64,000 nucleotides of DNA from Clostridium homopropionicum DSM 5847 (GCF_001263795.1 NZ_LHUR01000023.1:28148-92147), one strand, 5' to 3'. Positions 43,738 to 54,414 are shown, counted from the stretch's first letter. Notes: a model not told the origin generated them from the letters alone. Numbers and translations: made by a program.

Positions 43738-44304
43738 TTATATTGCCATTCCATACAATAAATAATTTGTTAAATTCTGAATTAGCTCTTCAATATCAAT
43801 ATCATCATTATTTATAAGTTCATATACTGCAGTTGAACATAATGCTCCGAAAAAAGTGTATGCCATAAAGGATTCATTTCCATTCTTTACAGCTCCCTTT
43901 TGTATAGCTTCTCTTATGTATCCTTCTATTAAAATTATGTATTTTTGAATAACTTCTCTAAGTTCTAATTGTCTTATCTCTACTCCCCAAAGCTGACTCA
44001 TTATAACCTTAAAAAAATTCCTATATTTATATACTAACTCCAGCTGTACTCTACATAAGTTCTTCAATCTTAAAATAGGGTCCTCTACTCTCTCTACATA
44101 ATCTTGAACTTCTATTTGTATCTTTTTCATTCCTTCTTTAACTATGTACTTAAATATTTCTTCTTTACTTCTAAAATGATAATATAAAGTTCCCTTTGCA
44201 ACACCTGCATTTATAGCTATATCATCCATTGTTGCACCATTATAACCCTTTTCTGAAAATACCTTTATTGCAGCATTAAATATAGCTCCTTTAGTTTTAT
44301 TCAT
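43738..44304 (-). CDS. TetR-family regulator
   Basis: A 188-aa repressor. The N-terminal helix-turn-helix is AAIKVFSEKGYNGATMDDIA followed by VAKGTLYYHFRSKEEIF. The C-terminal domain resembles clostridial TetR proteins beside YhgE genes (YKYRNFFKVIMSQLWG). It most likely binds ATACTGACCAGTCAGTAT at 43613 and controls the downstream membrane protein. ATG 44304 follows GGAG. Confidence 0.9.
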   Translation of the reverse strand: MNKTKGAIFNAAIKVFSEKGYNGATMDDIAINAGVAKGTLYYHFRSKEEIFKYIVKEGMKKIQIEVQDYVERVEDPILRLKNLCRVQLELVYKYRNFFKVIMSQLWGVEIRQLELREVIQKYIILIEGYIREAIQKGAVKNGNESFMAYTFFGALCSTAVYELINNDDIDIEELIQNLTNYLLYGMAI

Positions 44305-44503
44305 TTATCATATCACTCCAAATTATAATAATTTCCTTCATACTATTGATTTTACTTTATTATACTTACTATTGAAGCATTTCTCAACGTTTTAAATATA
44401 AATTAAACTTATTAAAATATATTTTCTTAATATTATTTTTTATAGATTAATATTTATTCTTTTGCAAAAAATAGTCTTGAGAAATTTAACAGAGGTGAGA
44501 GCT

Positions 44504-45241
44504 TTGGATTTCATTAATTTATTTTGGAAACCAGTTGAACAAAAAGATTTTACAAAAAACTTTTCTATGCCTCATTTAATAAGTTTATTTATTATTTTAT
44601 TAATAGTATTAGCAATATACTCATTTAGAGAAACACTAAGAAAGCCTAAATATGAAAAATTTTATTCTCATTTCATAGGACTTATTCTAATATTTCATCA
44701 GCTTTCTATTTATCTTTGGTATATAACTAATGAAAGATTAAATTTAAAAGAATCTTTGCCTCTTTATTTGTGTAGAATTTCTGTAATACTTTCAATAATT
44801 ATGCTGTTTACTAAAAGCAGAAAAATATTTGATGTTTTATACTTTTGGGGACTTGGTGGTGCATTTATAGCTTTAATTTTCCATGATACTTCAATATTTC
44901 CATTTCCTCACTATATCTTTATTCAATTTTTTATTTCTCACGGAGGAATTTTAATTTCTGTATTATTTATGATATTTGTTCATAAGTATACTCCTGATAT
45001 TAATTCATTGAAAAGAATGCTTAGATGGACTCTCGTATATTTTATAGTAACTATTCCAATAAACTATTTAGTAGACGCAAATTATTGTTACCTAAGATAT
45101 AAACCCTATGCTTCCCCTTTAGATTTTCTACCTAATGATCCAATATATTTTGTTCCATTTATTATAGCAGGAATGTACTCACTATTTTTATTATTGTATC
45201 TGCCTTTCATCAATATATACTCTTTTAAAAACCAAACTTAA
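44504..45241 (+). CDS. YwaF-like integral membrane protein (TIGR02206 type)
   Basis: The preferred start is TTG 44504 after GAGGTGAG, giving MDFINLFWKP and 245 aa; the longer frame from 44462 has no ribosome site. Six or seven membrane helices are present, with the family's ESLPLYLCRISVIL and NYLVDANYCYLRYKP segments. The family has no established function. It stands alone, divergent from the TetR gene. Confidence 0.83.
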   Translation: MDFINLFWKPVEQKDFTKNFSMPHLISLFIILLIVLAIYSFRETLRKPKYEKFYSHFIGLILIFHQLSIYLWYITNERLNLKESLPLYLCRISVILSIIMLFTKSRKIFDVLYFWGLGGAFIALIFHDTSIFPFPHYIFIQFFISHGGILISVLFMIFVHKYTPDINSLKRMLRWTLVYFIVTIPINYLVDANYCYLRYKPYASPLDFLPNDPIYFVPFIIAGMYSLFLLLYLPFINIYSFKNQT

Positions 45242-45349
45242 AATGCTTCCTCATTATATACTTAAAGCTATAGTTTATATATGAAACCTATTTTAATTAT
45301 GATAATATAAAATATATAAAATTAAGACTAGTATATAGGGAGATACAGT

Positions 45350-46237
45350 ATGATAAAGTATTTTAATAGAAAAACTAAATCCTATGAAGTTGAAAAGGTT
45401 GCAGGAAATAAATACTTAGAATGGACCTATTCTTCTCCTATAGGGGTTAAATTTCTAGAACTTTTTATTAAAAAGAAGCTTTTTACTAAGTTATATGGAC
45501 AATTTTGTGATTCAAGCTGGAGTAAAAAAAATATTCAAAAATTCATTGATAATTTTAATATAGATGAAAAGCATTTTAAGTATCCTAAATCCACATATAA
45601 AAATTTTAATAATTTCTTTACAAGAGAATTAATAGAAGAAGCAAGACCTATTGATCCTAATTCTGATGTTTTAATATCCCCTGCAGATGGAAGACTTCTT
45701 GCTTATGATAATATTGATATTAATAATCTAATTCAAGTAAAAGGCTTTACTTATAATTTAAAGGAACTAATTAAAAATGATGCTTTAGCCAAAAACTTTT
45801 CTGGAGGAATTTGCCTTATATTTAGGTTAGCTCCAATAGACTATCATAGATTTCATTTTGTAGATGATGGAATTTGTGAAAAGACTCATAAAATTCCCGG
45901 GAAATATTATTCAGTAAACCCTATTGCATTAAATAAAATACCAAAGTTATTTTGTGAAAATAAACGTGAATATAGCTTATTTAAATCAAATAACTTTGGC
46001 AACTTACTCTATGTTGATGTAGGAGCCACTTGTGTTGGTGCAATAGTTCAAACCTATACTCCTGACAAAAAAGTTAAAAAAGGAGAAGAAAAAGGGTTTT
46101 TTAAATTTGGAGGCTCTACTGTTATTTTATTTTTAGAAAAAGGTAAAGTAACTATAGATCCAGATATTATAGAACAAACAAAAATGGGCTTTGAATGTAA
46201 AGTAAATATGGGTGAAAGAATAGGAATAAAGCTATAA
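45350..46237 (+). CDS. psd: Phosphatidylserine decarboxylase
   Basis: A 295-aa proenzyme of the PSD-B type. Motifs: SPADGR (about 110-115), DYHRFHF (164-170) and the self-cleavage site FGGST (253-257), where the Ser becomes the pyruvoyl group. It makes phosphatidylethanolamine from phosphatidylserine at the membrane. No pssA is adjacent. ATG 45350 follows AGGGAG. The end overlaps the convergent MBL gene by six bases. Confidence 0.93.
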   Translation: MIKYFNRKTKSYEVEKVAGNKYLEWTYSSPIGVKFLELFIKKKLFTKLYGQFCDSSWSKKNIQKFIDNFNIDEKHFKYPKSTYKNFNNFFTRELIEEARPIDPNSDVLISPADGRLLAYDNIDINNLIQVKGFTYNLKELIKNDALAKNFSGGICLIFRLAPIDYHRFHFVDDGICEKTHKIPGKYYSVNPIALNKIPKLFCENKREYSLFKSNNFGNLLYVDVGATCVGAIVQTYTPDKKVKKGEEKGFFKFGGSTVILFLEKGKVTIDPDIIEQTKMGFECKVNMGERIGIKL

Positions 46238-46963
46238 CTCAAAGGTTAAGCCTGTTTTAGCTTTATATATTTCACCTTTAAATTCTTCTTTTGCTTCCGT
46301 AACTAACTGCTCTAAGTCACCGTAGTGTGGAAAATGAGTTAACAATAATTTTTTAACCTTAGACATATTGGCTATCTTACCTACTTCTCCAGCGGTAAGG
46401 TGGCCACTTACTTGCCCTTTCAAATTATTAAAAAGACTAGTTTCACAAATAAATAAGTCCGCTCCGTTTGATAAATCTATTATCTCATTACACCATTCAG
46501 TATCTGCGCTGTAAGTGATAACTTTATTTTTTTCCTGAAATCTCATTGCAAAACAAGGCACTTCATGAATAACCTTCTTAAAGCTCACATTTAAATCTCC
46601 AAAATTAAGTACAGTCTTATCATCAATTCTTTTAGCTACAGTTGCATTCTTATAATTCAAACCATTAAATTTAGAATCTAAATCATGAGCATATATTTCT
46701 AATGGCTTTTTTCTAATATTCATCTTTAAAGAAAGATAAGCTTCGTATTGAAGACAGTAAATATCCGAAATATGATCTGCATGAAAATGAGATAAAATAA
46801 TTGCATCTATTTTTGATAGATCTATATAGTTTTGAACCTCAGATAATACCCCCGAACCACAGTCTACTAATATGTTATAATCTTCGCTATTAATTAAGTA
46901 TCCAGATGTAGCTTCGTTCTTATTTGGGAAGGCTCCCCAATATCCTACTACCGTTAGTTTCAT
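46232..46963 (-). CDS. MBL-fold metal-dependent hydrolase (RNase Z-like)
   Basis: A 243-aa beta-lactamase-fold protein: SHFHADH (HxHxDH motif, about 58-64), then ICETSL and a final LLLTHFPHY. The sequence type matches the ribonuclease Z/ElaC-like and PhnP-like subset, but it is shorter than true RNase Z. Substrate unknown. ATG 46963 follows AAAGGAG. Confidence 0.88.
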   Translation of the reverse strand: MKLTVVGYWGAFPNKNEATSGYLINSEDYNILVDCGSGVLSEVQNYIDLSKIDAIILSHFHADHISDIYCLQYEAYLSLKMNIRKKPLEIYAHDLDSKFNGLNYKNATVAKRIDDKTVLNFGDLNVSFKKVIHEVPCFAMRFQEKNKVITYSADTEWCNEIIDLSNGADLFICETSLFNNLKGQVSGHLTAGEVGKIANMSKVKKLLLTHFPHYGDLEQLVTEAKEEFKGEIYKAKTGLTFEL

Positions 46964-47038
46964 GTTTTATCTCCTTTATTTTTTCAATACAAAATTTTTT
47001 ATAATATATTATGAACTCTAATAGTAAAAGATAATTGT

Positions 47039-48049
47039 TTATTTTATCCTATATTCATAAAAAGATTCTAAAAACTCATCTATTCCTTTTAATTTACCTG
47101 ACTGTACTATATCTATTCCTATTTGTTTACATAAATCAATTAAAATACTTAAGATATACGTATCTCTAACTACGATTTGTTTTGGTTTACCCTTTTGAAA
47201 AATATAATTTATTATAGTTCCAAATATTATATCGACATCATCATCTTCTGGTGTTACCATAGCTTGTGATAATATCATCCTGCTTCTTCCATCTACTAAA
47301 ATACATAATCTTGGTATAAGTGGTTTATCGTAATTTCTATCATTTATAGTTGAATTTAAGTATGCTATATCTAGTTCTAATATAGAGTTTACCTTGTGTT
47401 GCTTTTTTAATTTCTTTATCAATAATTGGTCTTCTAAAGATGGTATTGAATACTGAACTTTCGGTATAAATACTGGCATTTCATAATTAATCCATTGATT
47501 ATTTTTCTCATCAAATCTACGCATTAAAGTATTTCCATTTTTAAAATCAACCTCTAATCCAGTATGTAATGCTTTAATTGCCATATATAAATTTTTTAAT
47601 ATGCCTGTAAATTCTAAGACTTGATTTTTATCTGGCATATATGGAGCATATCCTGTTTCAAATACTCTAAAATATATCCAATTATTTTTCCCTCTAAATT
47701 TAAATCCTAATTCCTTTATTAAAGTTAACTCTTTTTTTGTTAATTCATCTCTATTACCAAAATTGCACATAATATTATTTTGATAACGTATCAATTGGTG
47801 CGATGGGACATCATGATTATTTACCATTTCAAAAAAGTTATGTATAGAATTAATACCATTATACGCTCCTATAGCATAGCATTCTCCTCCTCTTCCCATA
47901 ACACTGCAAATACAAGGTTCTTTTTTGCCCTTAGGTAATATAGTTATTAAATCCATATCCCATAACTCTTCCCAAGGCTTCACATCTTTAAGCCTTATTG
48001 CGACATCATATAAAGCTTTCCATTCTTCTAAAGTTGCTTCAGTTCTCAT
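47039..48049 (-). CDS. Conserved hypothetical protein (DUF7309/DUF6930-like), 336 aa
   Basis: The N-terminal half (WKALYDVAIRLKDVKPWEELW, CICSVMGRGGECYAIGAYNG) and C-terminal half (PLIPRLCILVDGRSRMIL) follow the two-domain plan I associate with DUF7309 plus DUF6930 proteins. No catalytic motif can be named. It is cytosolic and monocistronic, with a GGAG site. It marks the edge of the second accessory island. Confidence 0.65.
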   Translation of the reverse strand: MRTEATLEEWKALYDVAIRLKDVKPWEELWDMDLITILPKGKKEPCICSVMGRGGECYAIGAYNGINSIHNFFEMVNNHDVPSHQLIRYQNNIMCNFGNRDELTKKELTLIKELGFKFRGKNNWIYFRVFETGYAPYMPDKNQVLEFTGILKNLYMAIKALHTGLEVDFKNGNTLMRRFDEKNNQWINYEMPVFIPKVQYSIPSLEDQLLIKKLKKQHKVNSILELDIAYLNSTINDRNYDKPLIPRLCILVDGRSRMILSQAMVTPEDDDVDIIFGTIINYIFQKGKPKQIVVRDTYILSILIDLCKQIGIDIVQSGKLKGIDEFLESFYEYRIK

Positions 48050-48118
48050 AATAACAATTTCTCCACTCTAAAATTACTTATTAGAGTTAATTAAAATCTA
48101 GTACAGTTATATTTTATA

Positions 48119-48832
48119 CTAAATTAAATAGTTATTTAATAACAAAATGAAAAAATCTATAGTCTCATCCAATCTATATTTTTGTTTTCTTTTTAATTGT
48201 TCTATTTCATAAACCACATTTAATAATTCTTTTAAATTAATTGTCACTAACAGAGTATTCAAACCTTTAATCATTCCAAATTTCAATTTGTCGACTTGAC
48301 TAACGAAATCTGCAAATTTATTTTGAAGTTCTATTGATGGAATAGGTACTAAAATTTTCTTAAGCTCTTTACTTCTAATCCCTTGTGCCGAACTACCTGT
48401 TTTATATTTATCTATATCTATCTGAAAAGATATAGTTTGCATATATTGTGCAAGAAAAGCATTATTTAATATTTCTTTATTTCCTCGCATTGTTATAACT
48501 CTTTGCCCCATTGCAAATTTTTGCAAATCACTTGGTATTCTACATACATTTCCAAAAGTATGACCTTCTGTAACAAAAAGTACATTTCCAGGCGCTGGAA
48601 ATCCTCTTTTCATCCAAGAATTAAATATATCTTCTGATATATATTCATCAATATACTTAAAAAATCCATTGCCTACTGACTTTGCATTTATAATTCTAAT
48701 TCCACTTTCAGAAAGAACTGGAGTTTTACCACGATAATCTATAAAATTCGTACATTCTTCTAAAGTTAAATGTTTTTCTCCTTTTAAATTCCCAAACATC
48801 TCGATAAATCTCGATTTGACTTTATTAATCAT
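48119..48832 (-). pseudogene. N-terminally truncated HsdS
   Basis: Only the second half of a specificity subunit remains. MINKVKSRFIEMFGN is the end of the central conserved region that normally joins the two TRDs. One TRD follows (RGKTPVLSESGIRIINAK to KTGSSAQGIRSKELKKILVP), then LQNKFADFVSQVDKLKFGM, after which the usual tail is replaced by an unrelated NLLVTINL...-type end. The ATG has no ribosome site. The missing tail type (LKELENNFNSLMQKAF) is found at 51401-51481. A half-HsdS can work as a dimer in some systems, but no hsdM is near. Confidence 0.7.
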
Positions 48833-48887
48833 AAATTATCTCAATCAAAGAATATAAAGGAGTATAGATATTATTAGTTATTAGTTA

Positions 48888-49949
48888 TTAGTGGTTACTG
48901 TTTTGATCTCTTTGTTCAAGCTGTAATTTAGCTCTTTGAATAGCTTTATGAAGCTTTTCTTCAAACACTTCCTTAGGCGGCATCTGAGTTATATACTGAG
49001 CTACATGTATACCACTATTATCTAACTCTAAAAGTTCAATAGTTTCACTGGACTTCTCTGCGCATAATATTAAAGCAAGTGGACTTTCTTCACCTTCCAT
49101 CCTCTCATACTTATTTAACCATCTTAAATAGAGCTCAACCTGCCCCTTGTGCTCCGGTTTAAACTCTTCAAGCTTAAGTTCAATAACTACAAGTCTTTTC
49201 ATCCTTCGATGGTAGAAGAGCAAGTCTATATAATAATCTCTGTTATCTACTGTAATCCTCTTTTGCCTTCCTAAGAAAGCAAAGTCTATACCCATTTCTA
49301 ATATAAATTTTTCAAGTTCTGTTAGTATTGCATTCTCTAAATCTTTTTCACTATATGTATCTTGAAGACCAAGAAAATCTAGCACATAAGGGTCTTTAAA
49401 GAATAGGTCTGGAGACATTTTATTTTCTTCTCTAAGCTGCTTTAAATCATTTATAATAGTAAGTTCTGGCTTCTTTGAAATAACAGTTCTTTCATACATC
49501 CTAGAACTTTTGCGTTCTCTCAAAATCCTCACACTCCACCTTTCGCTGCTACAAAGGGTGGCATAAAATTCTCTCTTTAATCTATCTTCAATTGAAATAA
49601 GCTCAACTAAATGAGACCATGTTAATTGTGCCGACAGTGTCGTCACTATTTCATAATCTGTAAAGGCTTCATAAAATTTAACCATTCTAAATAGGTTTCT
49701 TTTACTATAGCCTTTGCCGTATTGCTCAGACAATTCTTTTGCTAGTCCTTCAACAACCTTTTCACCATACTCAGCTCTTTCAACTTTAATTATATCATCT
49801 TTTATAGTCCTACCAATATTCCAGTAAAGTAATACAAGCTTAGAGTTTACAGAATGATATACCTTTTCTTTAGTTTTTTCTATTAAGGCTGATATATTAT
49901 TATAAAGAGAGGATAGCTCCTCAGTAGTATTTATAATTTCTTTAGACAT
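48888..49949 (-). CDS. YhcG-type PD-(D/E)XK nuclease-domain protein
   Basis: A 353-aa protein of the DUF1016/YhcG family. The N-terminal helical domain has LVLLYWNIGRTIKDDI and YGKGYSKRNLFRMVKFYE. The C-terminal nuclease core has DNRDYYIDLLFYHRRMKRLVVIELK, giving the D...E-x-K triad. The family is common in defence and mobile regions; a role in recombination or restriction is suspected but unproven. Start ATG 49949 follows AAGGTG. Confidence 0.88.
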   Translation of the reverse strand: MSKEIINTTEELSSLYNNISALIEKTKEKVYHSVNSKLVLLYWNIGRTIKDDIIKVERAEYGEKVVEGLAKELSEQYGKGYSKRNLFRMVKFYEAFTDYEIVTTLSAQLTWSHLVELISIEDRLKREFYATLCSSERWSVRILRERKSSRMYERTVISKKPELTIINDLKQLREENKMSPDLFFKDPYVLDFLGLQDTYSEKDLENAILTELEKFILEMGIDFAFLGRQKRITVDNRDYYIDLLFYHRRMKRLVVIELKLEEFKPEHKGQVELYLRWLNKYERMEGEESPLALILCAEKSSETIELLELDNSGIHVAQYITQMPPKEVFEEKLHKAIQRAKLQLEQRDQNSNH

Positions 49950-50180
49950 ATAGACACCTTCTTTGTTTTACTTGCTATAACAGCAAATATAATACTGAAA
50001 TTAGCTTCTACCATTTTGAATATTATCTTTTCTTAATAACTTCTTGTTATTAAGGCTTTTATTATTTATTTTATTTATATTATTTGTGATGATTGAGCTA
50101 TTTAAAACACAATAGAATCATTTTAGAATCAAGATGGTTATATTTTTTAAGTCAGTTACCCGCGTATCATATAATAAAGT

Positions 50181-50285
50181 TCATTTTAAAAGGTTATCTA
50201 ATCCTAATTCTTTTTCTACCTCCGCTGCTGCTTTCAATGCAATTTCCCAAATATCTCTTTGAATTGGTCTGATCCAGTGATCCAT
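50181..50285 (-). CDS. Small ORF or gene remnant, 34 aa
   Basis: Reads MDHWIRPIQRDIWEIALKAA then AEVEKELGLDNLLK and stops. The composition is protein-like but no ribosome site is seen, so it is probably a fragment of a lost gene between the recombinase and the nuclease. The family is unknown to me. Confidence 0.3.
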   Translation of the reverse strand: MDHWIRPIQRDIWEIALKAAAEVEKELGLDNLLK

Positions 50286-50323
50286 AATTTGGAGAGTCTA
50301 CTTATCTACAATTTATACATATA

Positions 50324-51310
50324 CTATCCAATATACCTTCTATGTGAAATCTTAACATTATTTTGGTTTACCATTGCATATTGAAGAGTCGTATCTATTT
50401 TCTGATGTCCTAAAAGATGCTGCACTTGTTCTATGGGCATTCCCTTATCAATAGCTCTTGTAGCAAGTGTTCTTCTAAATTTATGTGGATGTAATTTATT
50501 AATATTAAGCTTTCTCCCTAAAACTCTCAGTCTAATTTCTACTCCACTAACATTTAACCTATTATAAGGTTGTAATAGAGAAACAAATAATGCTTTGTTA
50601 TCGTCTATTCTGCTATTAAGATAATTTTGTAAATGTATTTTGGTTTTTGCATCAAAATACACTCTTCTTTGCTTTTCACCTTTTCCTTGAACAATACATT
50701 CTCTCTCATTAAAATTTATATCCTCAATATTCAACCTTACCAACTCTCCAACACGTATTCCAGTAGAGTTTAATAAATCAATTATTGCAAGATCACGAAT
50801 TTCTTGGCAATTGTCACGCATTATTTCTAAATGTTCATCTGTATAAATTTCTTTAACAATCTTTCCAGTTCTTATTTTATGAATCCTTCTTACCGGACTT
50901 TTTAAAACATAATTTTCATCCTCAAGCCATGAAAAGAACGTTGATAAAATTCTTCTTATATTATCAATAGAAACCTTACTACAATTGCTACTTTTATAAT
51001 ATTCTGCTAAGTATAATCTTAAATCCTCTGTTGTAATATGTTTGACTGGTTTATTTAATGCTTTTAACATATTTTCTATAGTTGATTTATAATATTTGAG
51101 AGATTTTTCTGAACATCCCTCTACTCGCTTTGCACAAATAAATATGTTGCAGTAATCTACATCTTCATAATCTAATTTTTTATTACTCCCATCATCTATA
51201 AAAGCTAATCCTTGTAACTTTCTCACTAAAACCTTATGAAGCTTTTCCATCTGCATATTATTAAGTATATTTATCATTTCCTGTTCAATTTCAATAATTA
51301 GTCTTTCCAT
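50324..51310 (-). CDS. Tyrosine recombinase (XerC/D-like integrase)
   Basis: A 328-aa site-specific recombinase. The N-terminal SAM-like domain is followed by a catalytic domain with Arg in NSTGIRVGELVRL, HPHKFRRTLATRAID (H-x-x-R), LLGHQKIDTTLQYA (H) and a Tyr at that position. Recombinases of this type beside type I restriction genes often shuffle hsdS. Here its partners are damaged. ATG 51310 follows AAGGAG; the start lies in an inverted repeat. Confidence 0.92.
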   Translation of the reverse strand: MERLIIEIEQEMINILNNMQMEKLHKVLVRKLQGLAFIDDGSNKKLDYEDVDYCNIFICAKRVEGCSEKSLKYYKSTIENMLKALNKPVKHITTEDLRLYLAEYYKSSNCSKVSIDNIRRILSTFFSWLEDENYVLKSPVRRIHKIRTGKIVKEIYTDEHLEIMRDNCQEIRDLAIIDLLNSTGIRVGELVRLNIEDINFNERECIVQGKGEKQRRVYFDAKTKIHLQNYLNSRIDDNKALFVSLLQPYNRLNVSGVEIRLRVLGRKLNINKLHPHKFRRTLATRAIDKGMPIEQVQHLLGHQKIDTTLQYAMVNQNNVKISHRRYIG

Positions 51311-51347
51311 TACAATCTCCTTTTTAAAAAATACATTAGATTGTAAT
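51309..51347 (-). promoter_or_regulatory. Inverted repeat over the recombinase ribosome site
   Basis: ATTACAATCT (51309-51318) and AGATTGTAAT (51338-51347) are a perfect 10-bp pair. On the mRNA the second arm forms the space between AAGGAG and AUG, so pairing would hide the start. It could also be a protein-binding site. Confidence 0.55.
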
Positions 51348-51400
51348 ATTATTGCCAGTAATAAGAGTTATTTTCCAATTCAATATTAATTATTATATAT

Positions 51401-51481
51401 TTAATTAAACAATTCTCCATTAAAAGCTTTTTGCATTAGGGAATTAAAATTATTTTCTAATTCTTTTAAACTCTTCTCCAT
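51401..51481 (-). pseudogene. HsdS C-terminal tail remnant
   Basis: A 26-codon frame starting right after the hsdR stop reads KSLKELENNFNSLMQKAFNG followed by ELFN and a stop. This is the standard C-terminal tail of HsdS proteins. The rest of that gene is missing, so a deletion or rearrangement has removed the two TRDs. Confidence 0.7.
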
Positions 51482-51482
51482 T

Positions 51483-54257
51483 TCAAATTTCAATTACAAC
51501 AAAATGTCCTACTGCAGCTCCCTTATGCTTCATTAGATCTCTTAAATCTATTCTTATTTTCTCTAGCTTTTCATAACTAAGATTATCCCAACCAGAAGGC
51601 TTTAATAGTGATTTTACAAGCTCTCTCTTTCCATCAAACTGATTTATATTTGTTTTCAGTCTTGCTACTTTTTCCATAGTATCATTAATTTCTCTAACTA
51701 GTGAATCCTTATCATTAGTCTCAAAGCTTTGAAGTATTCTATACATTGAGCTATCAAATAAAATTGCATCTAAATTATCCTTTGCTTCTATCCATTGTAT
51801 TAATGGTGTTATCTCTAGCTTTAACTTTTTAATAAAATCTTCACTTAAATGACTCCAATATTCTTCCTTTTTAACTTGTTCTATCTTTTTTCTATTTTTC
51901 TTTATTTCTATAGTTTCTGACGGCAGCTCAGTAATATCTGACTTTAGTTTTTCTATAAAATCATTGCATATATCCACTTTATTCTTTGACTTATATATTT
52001 CTAGAAGCTTGCACATAAGCTCAAATCTAACTTGCATAGATGTTTTTTGCAGTTTTGGAATAAATCCATTTTGGTTCATTTCAAAGAACTCAAAGTTCTT
52101 ATAGCAATCAAATATAGCAAATTCTGTTTTATCTACTCCATCCCCAAACAAGTTATCACATCTTCTTGTTCCTCTACCTATCATCTGCCAAAACTTAACC
52201 TTTGAATAAATAGGCTTTGCAAATACTAAGTTAACTATTTCAGGTACATCTATACCTGTATCTAATAAGTCTACAGATATAGCTATTCTTGGAAAATATT
52301 CTCCCTTAAAATTTTCTATAAGACTTTCCTTATCAGAAATATCTGAATAAATAACCGCTGTCATTTTGCCTTTATACTGAGGATACATCTCATTAAATAA
52401 GGAATCTAACAGATTTGCGTGTCTTTTATTTTTTGCAAATATAATTGTCTTACCTAAATGATCGCCTACTTTAATTCCATCATTCATTAATATTTTTAAT
52501 ATATATCTATTTGTATCCTTATTTGTTATTTTCTTTTCTAATTCATCTTTATCAAATTCAATTTCATCTCCATCATAACCTTCATCGTCAACCTGTCTTC
52601 TTTGTTCCTCTGTCATTTGGCTATACTTTATTCCTTTTCTTAAAAAGTCAGTAGTAGCATCAATTACTCTTGGTTCTATAAGGTAAGGTGGTATATGGCT
52701 CCAAGCTTGATCTACAGAGAAATTGAAAGTAGGATCTTCAGTTTCACAATTGAATAAATTAAAAGTATTTCTTTCTATAAAATCTACAGGTGTAGCTGTA
52801 AGTCCTATAATATGTGCATCAAAATACTCTAATATATCCCTGTAGGTTTTGTATATACTTCTATGAGATTCATCGCATATAACTAAATCAAAAAATCCTA
52901 CGCTGAACTTACTATAATAATTAATCATAGTTTGATATGTTGAGAAATAAAGTGTCGCTTCTCTATTATCTGAGTTTTTGCCAGTAAATCTACAGGATAT
53001 TTGCTTAGGCATGAAGGTTTTAAAGCTATTTTTGTCCTCTTTAGCTTGCCTAACAAGTTCATCTCTATCAGCTAAGAACAACACTCTCTTAACCCAATTT
53101 GCTTCCATCATGCCTTTAGTTAATGCAATAACAGTTCTTGTTTTTCCTGTTCCAGTAGCCATTACTAAAAGAGCTTTTCTATGACCATTAGAATATCTTT
53201 CATATACCCTTTTAATTCCCTCAATCTGATATGGTCTTCCTGCAATACTTTTATCTATTTCAACTTTGTTTAGATTTTTCTTATACTTGTGCTTAAAGAA
53301 CAACTCTTCTAAATCCTCTAAAGTATAAAAACCCCAAATTTGTCTTGGCTCGCTATACTTATCATCCCACATATATATCTCATATCCATTAGTATAGAAA
53401 ACTATAGGGCGAACTCCATAATCTCTTTCAATAGTATTAGCATATTCTACAGCTTGCTCTCGACCTATAATGGGATCAACAGAAGATTTTTTAGCCTCAA
53501 CTACTGCAACTGGTTTACCTTTTTTATTAAACAATACATAATCAGCAAAGCCCTTTTTACCAACTTCTTTATGATTCGCTAATATAAGTTCTAACTTGAC
53601 TAATTCATTATTATTAATATCCCATCCAGCATCTTTTAGCATTATGTCTATAAGATTCCTTCTAGTTTCTGCTTCATTAAGGTCTAATATACCTTCAACT
53701 TCCTTTTCAACAACTTTATCTGCTTCAGTTACAACAACTGTTTTTATTTCTTCCTTAACTTCACTCACTTCTTTAGTATGCTGTTCTTTAATTTCTTCCT
53801 TTTCCTTAGCATACTCTTCAATATTATATGCCGGTACTTTAATTGTAACTGGCTTTGGAGTTTTATATGTTAATGGTTTTATTGAAGTATCCTTTGTTAC
53901 TTTAATGTAAAACCATGCAGCTACCTTATACATAGAAACTAAACACTCTAGAGCATCTTTTTTATTATCATATCCTTCATGATTAGCCTTATTTCCGTAT
54001 CGTCTTACTATATCAAAAAGGTCTGGAATAGCTCCATTTATTCCTGTAGCTCTTAAAAGCTTTATCTTATCATCTTGAGTTGCAAATTTTGCAACTTCAA
54101 CTTTTAAGGCTGCTAAAACATAATCTATTATTTGCTCTCCAAACATACGCATCTTTAGCATTGATGCGTTGTTATCTATATGTAAATAATTTTCAGCCTG
54201 CATACCAAGTTTAGCTAGTGTTGTCCATCTTTTATTTAAAAATGAAAAATTAGACAT
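51483..54257 (-). CDS. hsdR: Type I restriction enzyme, R subunit (second, different type)
   Basis: About 924 aa. Residues 1-120 are a DUF4145-like helical domain. The nuclease has FADYVLF (D240) and AVVEAKK (E255, K257). Helicase motifs are MATGTGKTRT (about 367-376), DESH (463-466) and GLTATP; QMIGRGTRR lies in the second half. It resembles the EcoEI/EcoR124 R type rather than the copy at 5690. Two ATGs in tandem follow AGGGGG; the second is six bases away. No hsdM occurs in the window for it, so it may be inactive or depend on a distant partner. Confidence 0.9.
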   Translation of the reverse strand: MSNFSFLNKRWTTLAKLGMQAENYLHIDNNASMLKMRMFGEQIIDYVLAALKVEVAKFATQDDKIKLLRATGINGAIPDLFDIVRRYGNKANHEGYDNKKDALECLVSMYKVAAWFYIKVTKDTSIKPLTYKTPKPVTIKVPAYNIEEYAKEKEEIKEQHTKEVSEVKEEIKTVVVTEADKVVEKEVEGILDLNEAETRRNLIDIMLKDAGWDINNNELVKLELILANHKEVGKKGFADYVLFNKKGKPVAVVEAKKSSVDPIIGREQAVEYANTIERDYGVRPIVFYTNGYEIYMWDDKYSEPRQIWGFYTLEDLEELFFKHKYKKNLNKVEIDKSIAGRPYQIEGIKRVYERYSNGHRKALLVMATGTGKTRTVIALTKGMMEANWVKRVLFLADRDELVRQAKEDKNSFKTFMPKQISCRFTGKNSDNREATLYFSTYQTMINYYSKFSVGFFDLVICDESHRSIYKTYRDILEYFDAHIIGLTATPVDFIERNTFNLFNCETEDPTFNFSVDQAWSHIPPYLIEPRVIDATTDFLRKGIKYSQMTEEQRRQVDDEGYDGDEIEFDKDELEKKITNKDTNRYILKILMNDGIKVGDHLGKTIIFAKNKRHANLLDSLFNEMYPQYKGKMTAVIYSDISDKESLIENFKGEYFPRIAISVDLLDTGIDVPEIVNLVFAKPIYSKVKFWQMIGRGTRRCDNLFGDGVDKTEFAIFDCYKNFEFFEMNQNGFIPKLQKTSMQVRFELMCKLLEIYKSKNKVDICNDFIEKLKSDITELPSETIEIKKNRKKIEQVKKEEYWSHLSEDFIKKLKLEITPLIQWIEAKDNLDAILFDSSMYRILQSFETNDKDSLVREINDTMEKVARLKTNINQFDGKRELVKSLLKPSGWDNLSYEKLEKIRIDLRDLMKHKGAAVGHFVVIEI

Positions 54258-54414
54258 CATAATCCCCCTAATTTTATTAGCTTATATATATAACATTTTA
54301 TTTGTTTTTACCATAAGATTCAATATAATACACAAATTTTGCAAATAATGCTAATTAAAACTTAATGTTTTAACCACTGTTATAAATTGTCTCATATATT
54401 AATGTGAAAGTAAG

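Noticed and set aside
48119..51481. Invertible hsdS phase-variation cassette in working order
   Set aside because: No long inverted repeats between the hsdS pieces and no second complete TRD set were seen.
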